Of a stretch of 64,000 bases of DNA, positions 52,868-61,270 are shown in pieces. A model generated the notes under the pieces. It saw nothing but the letters and a program-made list of their open reading frames with translations. It had not been told where the DNA came from and searched no databases. The first letter of the stretch is position 1. The number at the start of each line of letters is the position of its first letter. The stretch is from Mucilaginibacter lacusdianchii (GTDB taxonomy: Bacteria; Bacteroidota; Bacteroidia; Sphingobacteriales; Sphingobacteriaceae), in contig NZ_WSRW01000004.1 in assembly GCF_009770985.1 (NCBI RefSeq), forward strand, positions 151,539 to 215,538, in the 5' to 3' direction. Both the position numbers and the translations under genes were made by a program.

Positions 52868-53683
52868 TTACCAGCTGCCACTGCTACCGCCACCGCCGGC
52901 ACTGCCACCGCCAAAGCCGCCCCAGCCACCGCCGCTGTCGCCTCCTCCCCAGCCGCCACCGCCGCCAGAAAAACCGCCCCAATCACCGCCACGGCTACTG
53001 CGCCCCAGCATATTACCAGCCAATAACCACCAAAACGGACTTGCACCACCACGGCTGCCAATTACCCGGCCGCCACCACCGCCGCCACCCCTGTTGCGGA
53101 AAATAAGAATTAATACAACAACAATGATAATAATGATGATACCTGAACTGCCGCCTCCGTCGCCATTATCACGTGCACGGCGTTTGGGCTTTGCATCCGC
53201 CTTAAACTCACCCTTTACGGCTTGTATAACATGATCGGTAGCCGCATCTAAACCGGCAAAGTAATTACCCTCTCTAAAATTAGGTTTTAAATCTTTTTGG
53301 ATAATTTGTTGTGTAGCGGCATCTGTTAATGAACCTTCTACGCCATAGCCGGTTTGAATGGTAACCTTACGGTCGTTAAGCGCTACCAGAATAAGCACAC
53401 CGTTATTTTTACCTTTTTGCCCGATGCCCCAGTTGCGAATAAGTAAGGTGCCATACTGACTGATGTCATAATCGCCAACCGATTTAATAATTACAACGGC
53501 TATTTGAGTAGATGTAGAATCTTCAAAACCCATGAGCTTTTGTTCCAAGCGTTGCTTCTCATCAGCCGATAAAGTATTGGTGAAATCGGCCACCGGCGAA
53601 TCCGGCTTGGATGGAAACTCCTGTGCAAAACACATCAGGCTGCAAAACAGAAAGCTAATCAGTAACAGTAATTTTTTTGGCAT
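52868..53683 (-). CDS. TPM-domain (YgcG-like) protein with glycine-rich tail
   Basis: A 271-aa protein with a signal peptide (1-21), a TPM domain (about 30-165: DFTNTLSADEKQRLEQKL..., QIAVVIIKSVGDYDISQYG), a membrane helix (about 190-208: GIIIIIIVVVLILIF) and a Gly/Trp/Ser-rich C-terminal tail to the end. It belongs to the lemA-TPM gene set, thought to act at the envelope. The true start is MPKKLLLL at 53683, since the longer frame overlaps the upstream gene. Confidence 0.82.
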   Translation of the reverse strand: MPKKLLLLISFLFCSLMCFAQEFPSKPDSPVADFTNTLSADEKQRLEQKLMGFEDSTSTQIAVVIIKSVGDYDISQYGTLLIRNWGIGQKGKNNGVLILVALNDRKVTIQTGYGVEGSLTDAATQQIIQKDLKPNFREGNYFAGLDAATDHVIQAVKGEFKADAKPKRRARDNGDGGGSSGIIIIIIVVVLILIFRNRGGGGGGGRVIGSRGGASPFWWLLAGNMLGRSSRGGDWGGFSGGGGGWGGGDSGGGWGGFGGGSAGGGGSSGSW

Positions 53684-53693
53684 CTTCGTTAAT

Positions 53694-54128
53694 TTACTCG
53701 CCATCCATAAAGGCGATATCATCAGAAAGTTCATTCTTGTCTTTGAGGGCGTACGGGAAATACTGCTTTAGCTGCTGGCCAGCCATGGATACACCGGTAA
53801 TGATCCCATTTACTAGGTTATCTTGCTTAAACTCGGTTAGCATAGCTTCTTTAGTAGTATCCCAAAAGTTATCGGGTACTACTTGGTTAATACCGGCATC
53901 ACCAATAATGGCAAATTTTCTGTCGGCAATGGCCAGGTAAATTAATACACCGTTCCGCAGTTTGGTTTTATCCATTTCCAGCTGGTAAAAATACCGGGCA
54001 GCCCTGTCAAGCGCTTCATCTTTGCATGATTTTTCAAGGCAAACTCTTATCTCGCCCGAGGTGTTTCTCTCAGCTTCTTCTACCGCACTGCGTATGCGCT
54101 GCTGGGCTTCTTCGTTAAACAAGTTCAT
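53694..54128 (-). CDS. TPM-domain protein (short)
   Basis: A 144-aa cytoplasmic or peripheral protein with only a TPM domain (IRSAVEEAERNTSGEIRVCLEKSC, LRNGVLIYLAIADRKFAIIGDAGINQ). It has no signal peptide and stands second in the lemA operon, 10 nt before the larger TPM gene. Confidence 0.82.
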   Translation of the reverse strand: MNLFNEEAQQRIRSAVEEAERNTSGEIRVCLEKSCKDEALDRAARYFYQLEMDKTKLRNGVLIYLAIADRKFAIIGDAGINQVVPDNFWDTTKEAMLTEFKQDNLVNGIITGVSMAGQQLKQYFPYALKDKNELSDDIAFMDGE

Positions 54129-54150
54129 AAGTGTTGAGGTAATCTATGGA

Positions 54151-54194
54151 ATGAGCGCTTGAATGATTAAACAATAAAATATTCAAGCGCTCAT
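54151..54194. promoter_or_regulatory. 14-bp hairpin in the lemA-TPM intergenic space
   Basis: Arms ATGAGCGCTTGAAT (54151-54164) and ATTCAAGCGCTCAT (54181-54194), loop 16 nt, between lemA and the first TPM gene on the same strand. The minus-strand copy is not followed by a U-tract, so it is more likely an RNA-processing or attenuating hairpin than a terminator. Confidence 0.45.
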
Positions 54195-54209
54195 TTAAAA
54201 CCTTAAGTG

Positions 54210-54788
54210 TTAAAACTGAACTTTAGGCGCATTTTGTGCACCGGCTTCGGCTTCAAAATATCCTTTGGGCTGAAAACCAAACATCTTGGCAGTTAAGTTA
54301 GCCGGAAACTGACGTATCTTGCTATTGTAAGCTTGTACGGAATTGTTAAAATCCATCCGGGCTACGCTAATACGGTTTTCGGTGCCTTCCAACTGGCCTT
54401 GCAGGGCGGTGAAGTTGTCGTTTGCCCGCAGGGTAGGATAGGCTTCGGTAACCCTTAACAATCTGCCCAGTGCAGCACTCAGCTCACCTTGCGCTTGTTG
54501 ATACTTTTGAACATTTTCGGGCGTTAATTTATCCGGGTCAACCTGTATAGAAGTGGCTTTTGCACGGGCTTCGGTTACTGCGGTTAATGTACCCTTTTCA
54601 AAATTAGCTACACCTTTTACGGTAGCAACCAGGTTAGGTATCAAATCGGCACGACGCTGATACTGACTTTGTACAGCTCCCCATTTAGCTTTAGTGTCTT
54701 CTTCGGATTGTACAATGCTGTTGTAGCTGCATGAACTGAAGGACATAGCGACCATAATCAATAATATCGCTGAGAATAACTTTTTCAT
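54210..54788 (-). CDS. LemA family protein, lipoprotein
   Basis: A 192-aa protein with a lipobox (MSFSSC, cysteine near residue 20) and the LemA helical domain (YNSIVQSEEDTKAKWGAVQS, QYQRRADLIPNLVATVKG). First gene of the operon with two TPM-domain genes, the usual partnership. Envelope-linked function, details unknown. Confidence 0.9.
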   Translation of the reverse strand: MKKLFSAILLIMVAMSFSSCSYNSIVQSEEDTKAKWGAVQSQYQRRADLIPNLVATVKGVANFEKGTLTAVTEARAKATSIQVDPDKLTPENVQKYQQAQGELSAALGRLLRVTEAYPTLRANDNFTALQGQLEGTENRISVARMDFNNSVQAYNSKIRQFPANLTAKMFGFQPKGYFEAEAGAQNAPKVQF

Positions 54789-54917
54789 TGCTCTGAAAAT
54801 TTTGTTTTAAGTTGATTGATTGTTAGATTACAAATAATATACCGTTGTTACAAATATCAATATGGTAATTATGTTTGATAAAGTTATTTTATCGTACTGG
54901 TTTATCGTTTTACCTAG

Positions 54918-54925
54918 TATATTTG
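54918..54925 (+). promoter_or_regulatory. -7 box upstream of the GH92 gene (TATATTTG)
   Basis: A TAnnTTTG match 28 nt before the ATG at 54954; the -33 element is not clear. Confidence 0.45.
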
Positions 54926-54953
54926 AAGCATTCTCTTTACTTTATCTAAATTC

Positions 54954-57242
54954 ATGAAAAAACTGCTGACTGCCGTAATGGCGTTATCTGTCTTTACGGC
55001 TTATAGCCAAAATAGGGAAAAACTGGTTCCATATGTAAAACCCATTATTGGTACACAACGCATGGGGCATACTTACCCAGGTGCTACGGTGCCTTTTGGT
55101 ATGGTTCAGTTAAGTCCTGAAACTGACACTATTGGCTACGAGCAAAACGGAAAATACAACCCCGACGTATATAAATATTGCGCCGGTTACCAGTATGATG
55201 ATAAAAGCATTGTAGGCTTTAGCCATACCCATTTTAGTGGAACAGGCCATTCAGATTTAGGCGACTTTTTGATAATGCCTACAGTTGGGGAATTGAAACT
55301 AAACCCCGGCACAGCCGATAAACCCCGTAGCGGTTATCGCTCGGCTTTTTCGCACCAAAATGAAGTAAGCCAAGCCAACTACTATAAAGTGAAGCTGGAT
55401 GATTATAATATCCAGGCCGAACTGACTACTACCACTCGAGTAGGCTTCCATCAATACACTTTCCCTAAATCAGATCAATCGCACATTGTGCTCGATTTGA
55501 TGTCTGGCATTTATAATTATCCCGATAAAAACGTATGGACTTATGTTCATGTAGTGAACGACACTTTGGTAACCGGCTATCGCCAAACCAATGGCTGGGC
55601 TAAAAACCGGGTGCTGTATTTTGCTATGAGTTTTTCTAAGCCGTTTACACAGCATGGTTTCCGCAACTACTCTAAACGTGAGGTATACCGGGGCTTTTGG
55701 GGAAAATTCAATCAAACCAAAAACTTTCCAGAAATAGCCGGACCGCAAATTAAGGCCTATTTCGATTTTAAAACAGAAGAGGGCGAAAAAATTAAAATCA
55801 AATTCGCACTATCGCCGGTGAGTATGGACGGTGCTTTAGCTAACATGCGGGCCGAAGCTACCAGTTGGGACTTTGATAAAGTGAAAGCTGCCGGTCAGCA
55901 ACAGTGGGAAAATGAACTGGATAAAGTTGTTATTCAGTCTAACAACCGCGAGCAGAAAGAAAACTTTTATACAGCGGTTTATCATACCCTTATTAATCCT
56001 ACCATTTATATGGATGTGGACGGCCAGTATAAAGGGCTTGACCAAAATGTGCACAAGGCCAACGGTTTTACTAATTACACTACCTTTTCGTTGTGGGATA
56101 CTTATCGTGCCCTGCACCCGCTGTTTAACGTAATTGCGCCCGAACGTAATGCAGACATGATTAAATCCATGATTGCACACTATGAGCAAAGTCCTGAACA
56201 CATGTTGCCTATCTGGTCAAACTCGGGTAATGATAACTGGTGTATGTCTGGCTATCATGCCGTTGCCGTAATTGCCGATGCTGTGGCAAAAGGCAATACT
56301 AACTTTGATGTGAATAAAGCACTGGAAGCTTGCGTAGTTACAGCTCGCCATCGTGATTATGAAGGTATCGGTCTGTATATGGATAAAGGTTACGTGCCAG
56401 ATGAAAGAAGCGGCGTATCGGTATCCAATACTTTAGAGTATGCTTATGACGACTGGGCTATTGCACAAATGGCTAAAAAGCTTGGCCGGAATGATATTTA
56501 CGAGGAGTTTAACAAGCGTGCGCAGAATTACAAAAATGTGTACGATCCAGCTGTTGGCTTCATGCGCCCTAAACTGGCCAACGGTACGTTTCGTAAAAAC
56601 TTTGATCCATTAACAACCATTAATCAAGGCTTTATTGAGGGTAATGCCTGGAACTATACCTTGTTTGCTCCGCAAGACCCGCAAGGTTTAATTAACCTGA
56701 TGGGTGGTAGCAAACGTGTGGTGCGTTACCTCGACTCGTTGTTTACCATGCACCTGCCCGACGCCTTCTTTGCCGAAACCGAAGATATTACCCGCGACGG
56801 TATTATCGGTAACTATGTACATGGCAACGAACCATCGCACCACGTAGCTTACTTATATAACTGGACCGATCAGCCCTGGAAAACGCAGGAGCGTGTGCGC
56901 ATGATACTACCTAAAATGTACAAACCTACGCCTGATGGCTTAGGCGGTAACGACGATACCGGCCAGATGAGTGCCTGGTATATTTTTACCAACTTAGGTT
57001 TTTATCCCATGGCACCAGGTAATGACGAATATGCATTAGGCAGCCCGGCCGTAAATGGTGCAACTTTAAACCTGACCAACGGTAAGGTATTTAAAGTAAC
57101 TGTTAAAAACCAAGGGGATAAAAACGTATACGTACAAAAAGTATTGTTGAACGGTAAGCCGCTAACGGGTTTATCCATTAAGCATGCCGATATTATGAAT
57201 GGAGGAGAGCTGGTGTTTTATATGAGTAATAAGCACAAGTAA
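54954..57242 (+). CDS. GH92 family alpha-1,2-mannosidase-like glycoside hydrolase
   Basis: A 762-aa secreted enzyme with a signal peptide (1-18). The GH92 N-terminal beta domain (VKPIIGTQRMGHTYPGATVPFG, then CAGYQYDDKSIVGFSHTHFSG) and the (alpha/alpha)6 catalytic domain follow (FSLWDTYRALHPLFNVIAPE, GNDDTGQMSAWYIFTNLGFYP). GH92 enzymes are Ca-dependent exo-mannosidases acting on alpha-mannans, so it likely trims yeast or plant mannan. No susC/susD pair is adjacent, so it is not in a classic utilisation locus. Confidence 0.92.
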   Translation: MKKLLTAVMALSVFTAYSQNREKLVPYVKPIIGTQRMGHTYPGATVPFGMVQLSPETDTIGYEQNGKYNPDVYKYCAGYQYDDKSIVGFSHTHFSGTGHSDLGDFLIMPTVGELKLNPGTADKPRSGYRSAFSHQNEVSQANYYKVKLDDYNIQAELTTTTRVGFHQYTFPKSDQSHIVLDLMSGIYNYPDKNVWTYVHVVNDTLVTGYRQTNGWAKNRVLYFAMSFSKPFTQHGFRNYSKREVYRGFWGKFNQTKNFPEIAGPQIKAYFDFKTEEGEKIKIKFALSPVSMDGALANMRAEATSWDFDKVKAAGQQQWENELDKVVIQSNNREQKENFYTAVYHTLINPTIYMDVDGQYKGLDQNVHKANGFTNYTTFSLWDTYRALHPLFNVIAPERNADMIKSMIAHYEQSPEHMLPIWSNSGNDNWCMSGYHAVAVIADAVAKGNTNFDVNKALEACVVTARHRDYEGIGLYMDKGYVPDERSGVSVSNTLEYAYDDWAIAQMAKKLGRNDIYEEFNKRAQNYKNVYDPAVGFMRPKLANGTFRKNFDPLTTINQGFIEGNAWNYTLFAPQDPQGLINLMGGSKRVVRYLDSLFTMHLPDAFFAETEDITRDGIIGNYVHGNEPSHHVAYLYNWTDQPWKTQERVRMILPKMYKPTPDGLGGNDDTGQMSAWYIFTNLGFYPMAPGNDEYALGSPAVNGATLNLTNGKVFKVTVKNQGDKNVYVQKVLLNGKPLTGLSIKHADIMNGGELVFYMSNKHK

Positions 57243-57248
57243 TCATTT

Positions 57249-57280
57249 AAAAAGGAGGCCTCAAGTAAGGCCTCCTTTTT
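57249..57280 (+). terminator. GH92 terminator
   Basis: AAAAGGAGGCCT and AGGCCTCCTTTT arms with a short loop and a T-tail, directly after the GH92 stop. Confidence 0.85.
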
Positions 57281-57312
57281 TGGTTAGTGCTTTTACTTCT
57301 TTTAGTGTTTCA

Positions 57313-57749
57313 TTAGGACAGGGATGTTCTTAAACCACAGCCTGTGGATGTCACTTTTCTTTTTACCGCAAAAAGAAAAGTAACCAAAAGAAAAGCTCTC
57401 GGCCGCACCTTCTTTCTACTCAAGACAGAATCAGTACTTCGTACAGTAGCCACCGAAAGAAGCTGAATGCCGATTCTTTTTTGTCTATTATGTTCTGCCA
57501 GTGCTGTACATTATTAGATAAGAAAAATGCAATTGGACGAAAAAAAGAAGGGCAAAGGCCCGCTATCGCGTCCGGGCCGGCGGCTGCCTGCGTTGTTGGG
57601 TAGGGATCGCGAGAGCTAGGCCTTTTTGGATACTTTTGTGGCTATGACAAAAGTATCTAGCCCCTGCGGCAATGAGCAGACGAAGTAAGTTCGTCACCAC
57701 TAAAAGAGGTTAAACTAACTATACAAGCCGAACAATAGTAGCACAAATT
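57313..57749. repeat. Copy B of the structured ~430-nt non-coding repeat
   Basis: Same order and orientation of elements as copy A at 39982-40412. Stems: ACTTTTCTTTTT/AAAAAGAAAAGT (57353-57364 with 57370-57381); GCTATCGCG/CGCGAGAGC (57562-57570 with 57608-57616); GATACTTTTGT/ACAAAAGTATC (57629-57639 with 57647-57657), all retained although the bases differ. It lies between the GH92 gene (+) and an ECF sigma gene (-). No open frame. Confidence 0.85.
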
Positions 57750-57770
57750 CATATAACGTAAATAATTAAT

Positions 57771-58340
57771 TCAACTCGCTAAACATCTGCGTTCACGAAC
57801 ATCTAACCGGCTCAATTTATTTTTCAAAACACCCCTTGCGCGGCACAAAGTAGTGCGCGATACCAGCTCACTGATACCTAAAGTCTCGCCAATTTCCTGA
57901 TGAGAATAACCTTCGATGGCATATAAATTAAACACCGAGCGGTAGTGATCTGGCAATTGCTGAATCAGTTTTAGCAAGTCTTTTGATTCCAGGTCATTGT
58001 TATGATAACTCATTTGTAAGGTTACACCCTCCGGTAGTTCCTCAGATAGAATAAGAGGTTTCAATTTACGGTATCTCGAAATAGCGGTATGCACCATAAT
58101 GCGGCGAATCCAACCTTCCAAGCTGCCTTCTTTACGATATTTTTGCATCGAGGTGAAAACCTTTACAAAACCTTCCTGCATAATATCTTGTGCTTCATCA
58201 CGGTCTGTAGCGTAGCGCATACAGGCAGTTAGCATGCGTGGCGCTAATATTTTGTAAAGCATTTCCTGTTGCTTGCGGTCATTATTCAAACATCCTTCCC
58301 AAATCCGGTTTAAACTATTTTCAGCGATCATGATAATCAA
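57771..58340 (-). CDS. ECF-family sigma factor
   Basis: A 189-aa ECF sigma. Region 2 (about 25-90: ILAPRMLTACMRYATDRDEAQDIMQEGFVKVF) and region 4 (about 130-180: FNLYAIEGYSHQEIGETLGISELVSRTTLCRARGVLKNKL) are complete. No anti-sigma gene is adjacent, so its control is unclear. The 186-nt divergent interval to the COG2509 flavoprotein gene holds a palindrome and CGAACAC repeats. Confidence 0.88.
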   Translation of the reverse strand: MIIMIAENSLNRIWEGCLNNDRKQQEMLYKILAPRMLTACMRYATDRDEAQDIMQEGFVKVFTSMQKYRKEGSLEGWIRRIMVHTAISRYRKLKPLILSEELPEGVTLQMSYHNNDLESKDLLKLIQQLPDHYRSVFNLYAIEGYSHQEIGETLGISELVSRTTLCRARGVLKNKLSRLDVRERRCLAS

Positions 58341-58383
58341 TTTAAGATAACACCGCTATGCCAATTATAGAACCAAACGTTAA

Positions 58384-58464
58384 ATTATTGATAATCAATA
58401 ATCTTCGTTGGTGTGCTGTGTTTTAAACGTTCGGAAGCGAACACTTGACACGAACACCGAACAC
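58384..58464. promoter_or_regulatory. Palindrome and CGAACAC repeats upstream of an ECF sigma gene
   Basis: A perfect 19-bp palindrome ATTATTGATAATCAATAAT (58384-58402), then CGAACAC three times at 58438-58444, 58451-58457 and 58458-58464. They occupy the divergent interval between the ECF sigma gene (-) and the flavoprotein gene (+), and could be operator or sigma-target sequences. Confidence 0.45.
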
Positions 58465-58487
58465 TTCATAGCCTCGTAGATATTGCA

Positions 58488-58495
58488 TATCTTTG
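58488..58495 (+). promoter_or_regulatory. -7 box of the COG2509 flavoprotein gene (TATCTTTG)
   Basis: A TAnnTTTG match 31 nt before the ATG at 58527. Between them a short CCGGG...CCCGG hairpin (58502-58518) would be in the mRNA leader. Confidence 0.5.
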
Positions 58496-58526
58496 CAACA
58501 TCCGGGATAAAAACCCGGCAACCGTT

Positions 58527-60077
58527 ATGATAAAAGAAATAGAGATAGTGTGCTCGCCCGAGCAGCACGAAGATGAAACTGCCTTAAAAGCCCTAGCCGC
58601 AACGGCGCTTAAACTTTCGCCCAAACGTATTTCCGGAGTTAGGATTTTGAAACGCTCTATTGATGCGCGTGGACGCAAAGTGGTTTACCGTATGCAAACG
58701 CGGGTGTTTGTAGATGAGCCGGTACAGGCAGAAAGTTACGTGGTTAACTATCCGAATGTTAAAGAAGCCAAACCGGTAATTATTGTAGGTGCTGGTCCGG
58801 CAGGTATATTCGCTGCGTTGCAATGTGTGCTGTCGGGCTTTAAGCCAATTGTTATTGAGCGCGGCAAAGATGTAAAACAACGTCGTCGCGATTTAGCGAA
58901 CATTAATAAGCAGGGGTTGGTTAACCCCGAATCTAATTACTGTTTTGGCGAAGGTGGTGCCGGAACGTATTCGGATGGTAAGTTATACACCCGGTCAACC
59001 AAGCGGGGCGACGTAAACCAGGTACTCAAAATGTTTGTAGAACATGGCGCGTCTGAAGATATTTTGGTAGATGCCCGTCCGCACATTGGTACTAACAAGC
59101 TACCGCAAATTATTACCGCCATGCGCGAAACTATCTTAAATGCAGGCGGTGAAATTTTGTTTGATACCAAAGTAACTGAATTGATTGTGCAATTCAGTAA
59201 ACTTAAAGGCGTGAAAACAGCAAGCGGTAATCAGTTAATGGCCGATGCTGTGATACTGGCTACCGGTCACTCCGCCCGCGATGTGTTTTATATGCTGCAT
59301 CGTCAAAATATTTTGGTAGAAGCTAAGCCATTTGCCTTAGGCATACGCATCGAGCATCCACAAGAAATTATTGACAAGGCTCAATATCACTGTGATGTGC
59401 GCGGACCGCATCTGCCGCCATCTTATTATAGTTTGGTAGAACAGGTAGACGAGCGCGGTGTATTTTCATTTTGCATGTGTCCGGGTGGTATTATTGCTCC
59501 TTGTTCAACCGAACCGGGCGAAATTGTGGTGAATGGCTGGAGTCCTTCTAAGCGGAATAATCCTTTTGCCAATTCGGGCACGGTGGTGCAAATTAACTTT
59601 GAAGATGTGGCTGGCGATGACAATGATCCGTTCAAGCTTCTTAAATATCAGCAGCAAATTGAGCAAGCTGCTTTTGCGGCCGGTGGTGGCAACCTGGTAG
59701 CCCCCGGTCAGCGGATGGTTGATTTTGTAGAAGGCAGGGTATCAGCCGATATTCCAAGAAACTCTTATTTGCCCGGTGTAGCCAGCGTTGACTTAAAAGA
59801 TGTGCTGCCATCTCGCATACACCAGCGTTTGCAAAAGGCTTTACCTGTATTTGGTCGTAAAATGAAAGGATATTACACTAACGAGGCGGTATTGGTAGGG
59901 GTTGAGTCGCGTACCTCATCGCCCGTAAAAATTCCGCGAGATCGGGACACGTTGCAGCATCCGCAGGTAAAAGGTTTATACCCTTGCGGAGAGGGGGCAG
60001 GTTATGCCGGTGGTATTATCTCGGCTGCTATTGATGGAATAAATTGTGCCGTAGCTGCCATAAAGCAGGTAGGCTAA
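58527..60077 (+). CDS. FAD-dependent dehydrogenase of the COG2509 type
   Basis: A 516-aa flavoprotein. After an N-terminal RNA-binding-like domain (about 1-80) the FAD motif is IIVGAGPAGIFAALQCVLSG, with the family sequence GEGGAGTYSDGKLYTRS and ATGHSARDVFYML. COG2509 proteins are uncharacterised dehydrogenases; the physiological substrate is unknown. It ends at a terminator of 12-bp arms (60093-60125). The TATCTTTG box at 58488 provides its promoter. Confidence 0.85.
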   Translation: MIKEIEIVCSPEQHEDETALKALAATALKLSPKRISGVRILKRSIDARGRKVVYRMQTRVFVDEPVQAESYVVNYPNVKEAKPVIIVGAGPAGIFAALQCVLSGFKPIVIERGKDVKQRRRDLANINKQGLVNPESNYCFGEGGAGTYSDGKLYTRSTKRGDVNQVLKMFVEHGASEDILVDARPHIGTNKLPQIITAMRETILNAGGEILFDTKVTELIVQFSKLKGVKTASGNQLMADAVILATGHSARDVFYMLHRQNILVEAKPFALGIRIEHPQEIIDKAQYHCDVRGPHLPPSYYSLVEQVDERGVFSFCMCPGGIIAPCSTEPGEIVVNGWSPSKRNNPFANSGTVVQINFEDVAGDDNDPFKLLKYQQQIEQAAFAAGGGNLVAPGQRMVDFVEGRVSADIPRNSYLPGVASVDLKDVLPSRIHQRLQKALPVFGRKMKGYYTNEAVLVGVESRTSSPVKIPRDRDTLQHPQVKGLYPCGEGAGYAGGIISAAIDGINCAVAAIKQVG

Positions 60078-60092
60078 AATGTATTTAATAGT

Positions 60093-60125
60093 AAAGGGCG
60101 ATTGATAATTATACAATCGCCCTTT
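60093..60125 (+). terminator. COG2509 flavoprotein terminator
   Basis: AAAGGGCGATTG and CAATCGCCCTTT arms around a 9-nt loop, between convergent genes, and T-rich on both sides. Confidence 0.85.
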
Positions 60126-60142
60126 GTTTATATTGTGCAAGG

Positions 60143-60529
60143 TTAATCTGCTGTTTCATCTGCTGGCTTCTTAACATCTTCATCCCATTCACGCCGCCAT
60201 CTGGAACCTCGGCCATGGCACATTCGGTCGGCAAATTGTTCTTTGAACTTGGCGCGTTCTTCGGGACTCATGTTTTTAAACTTTTCGGCCATCCGTCCGC
60301 GTCCCCATGGCGCACCGCCGCCAAACCGGCCACCCCGGCCAAAGCCAAACAATACTTTGCACAGTACAAAAATACCCATGGCTTGCCAAAAGGTAATAGA
60401 ACTTACATGCAGTACATCGGGCAAAATGTTGTTCCATAGCTGCATAACTATCAAACTGGCAATAGCCAGTACTGCCGCAGCTATCAACGGGATAAAAATA
60501 AAACGTCCTTTATAAAATGCTTTTTTCAT
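60143..60529 (-). CDS. Small membrane protein downstream of an ECF sigma gene
   Basis: A 128-aa protein with two membrane helices (about 10-32 and 45-65), then a Gly/Arg-rich stretch (GRGGRFGGGAPWGRGRMAEKF), the LTXXQ/Spy-type segment NMSPEERAKFKEQFADRM and an acidic tail. It follows the sigma gene by 12 nt on the same strand, and might be its anti-sigma partner; the sequence does not show a known anti-sigma fold. Confidence 0.65.
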   Translation of the reverse strand: MKKAFYKGRFIFIPLIAAAVLAIASLIVMQLWNNILPDVLHVSSITFWQAMGIFVLCKVLFGFGRGGRFGGGAPWGRGRMAEKFKNMSPEERAKFKEQFADRMCHGRGSRWRREWDEDVKKPADETAD

Positions 60530-60541
60530 GATTTTTAAATA

Positions 60542-61099
60542 TTAATCGTTAATCAAATCGTCATACAATTGCCTGAGTCGCTCGCGAAGGTGCAATACCG
60601 CATACCGTTTGCGCGATACCAAAGTTTGTATGTTTACGCCGGTTTTATCAGCAATCTCCTGAAAAGATAAATCTTCCAGTTCCTGCCAGATGAATACCTG
60701 CTTTTGCTCTTCGGGTAGTTCGTTTAGTGCTACAAAAAGCTGCTCCCAAAAAAGATTACGCACATACTCGGTTTCAGGTGTGCGGGTATCGCTAAGCAAA
60801 ATCTCGCTAAAATTGGGTTCGTCATCAGTTTCATCGCCATCAGTTAGCAGATCATCCAGCAACCATTCGGTGTGCTTGCGGTATTTGTCGGTAATTTTAT
60901 TGCGGGCCACGCGATACAGCCACGCGCCGGTTTGCTCAATGGGTGATGTGTTAATTACGGCACTTAACTGATACCAAACATCCTGCAGTATGTCTTCGGC
61001 ATCAGCATCGCTTTTTACCCTGCGGCGAATAAACGACAGCAGGTTTTTACCATAAGCTGCAATAGCTTTTAGTACGTTGCTGTTTTTATCTTCGGTCAT
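60542..61099 (-). CDS. ECF-family sigma factor
   Basis: A 185-aa ECF sigma. Region 2 (about 25-90: RRRVKSDADAEDILQDVWYQLSAVI) and region 4 (about 130-180: FIWQELEDLSFQEIADKTGVNIQTLVSRKRYAVLHLRERL) are present. The TTG at 61114 is a possible but weaker start; ATG 61099 is preferred. It is followed, 12 nt later, by a small membrane protein gene that may be its partner. Confidence 0.88.
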   Translation of the reverse strand: MTEDKNSNVLKAIAAYGKNLLSFIRRRVKSDADAEDILQDVWYQLSAVINTSPIEQTGAWLYRVARNKITDKYRKHTEWLLDDLLTDGDETDDEPNFSEILLSDTRTPETEYVRNLFWEQLFVALNELPEEQKQVFIWQELEDLSFQEIADKTGVNIQTLVSRKRYAVLHLRERLRQLYDDLIND

Positions 61100-61163
61100 C
61101 AGGGCGGTTACCAATTTTATATGCTTTAGTTATCAAGGCAGACGATTGATCTAGAAAAAGATT

Positions 61164-61211
61164 TTAAGAAATGTTAAAATAATGAGAATGTAGATTGAAA
61201 GCATTTCTTAA
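61164..61211. promoter_or_regulatory. 10-bp inverted repeat between divergent genes
   Basis: TTAAGAAATG (61164-61173) and CATTTCTTAA (61202-61211), separated by 28 nt, in the 171-nt interval between the ECF sigma gene and the DinB-like gene. It could be an operator; it is AT-rich, so chance is not excluded. Confidence 0.3.
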
Positions 61212-61270
61212 AGCATAAAACAATATATAGTTAAGCATAGTTAGCCATAAACATTTTAGCTTTTTAGAGC

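Noticed and set aside
52864..53061. A 65-aa Ala/Val-rich frame in the TPM gene's glycine tail
   Set aside because: It is the other frame of the GGN-rich repeat codons of the YgcG-like tail, and not a gene.
52868..53100. Glycine-rich repeats as a tandem-repeat locus or CRISPR-like array
   Set aside because: The repeats are the coding sequence of a low-complexity glycine tail and vary in length; no spacers.
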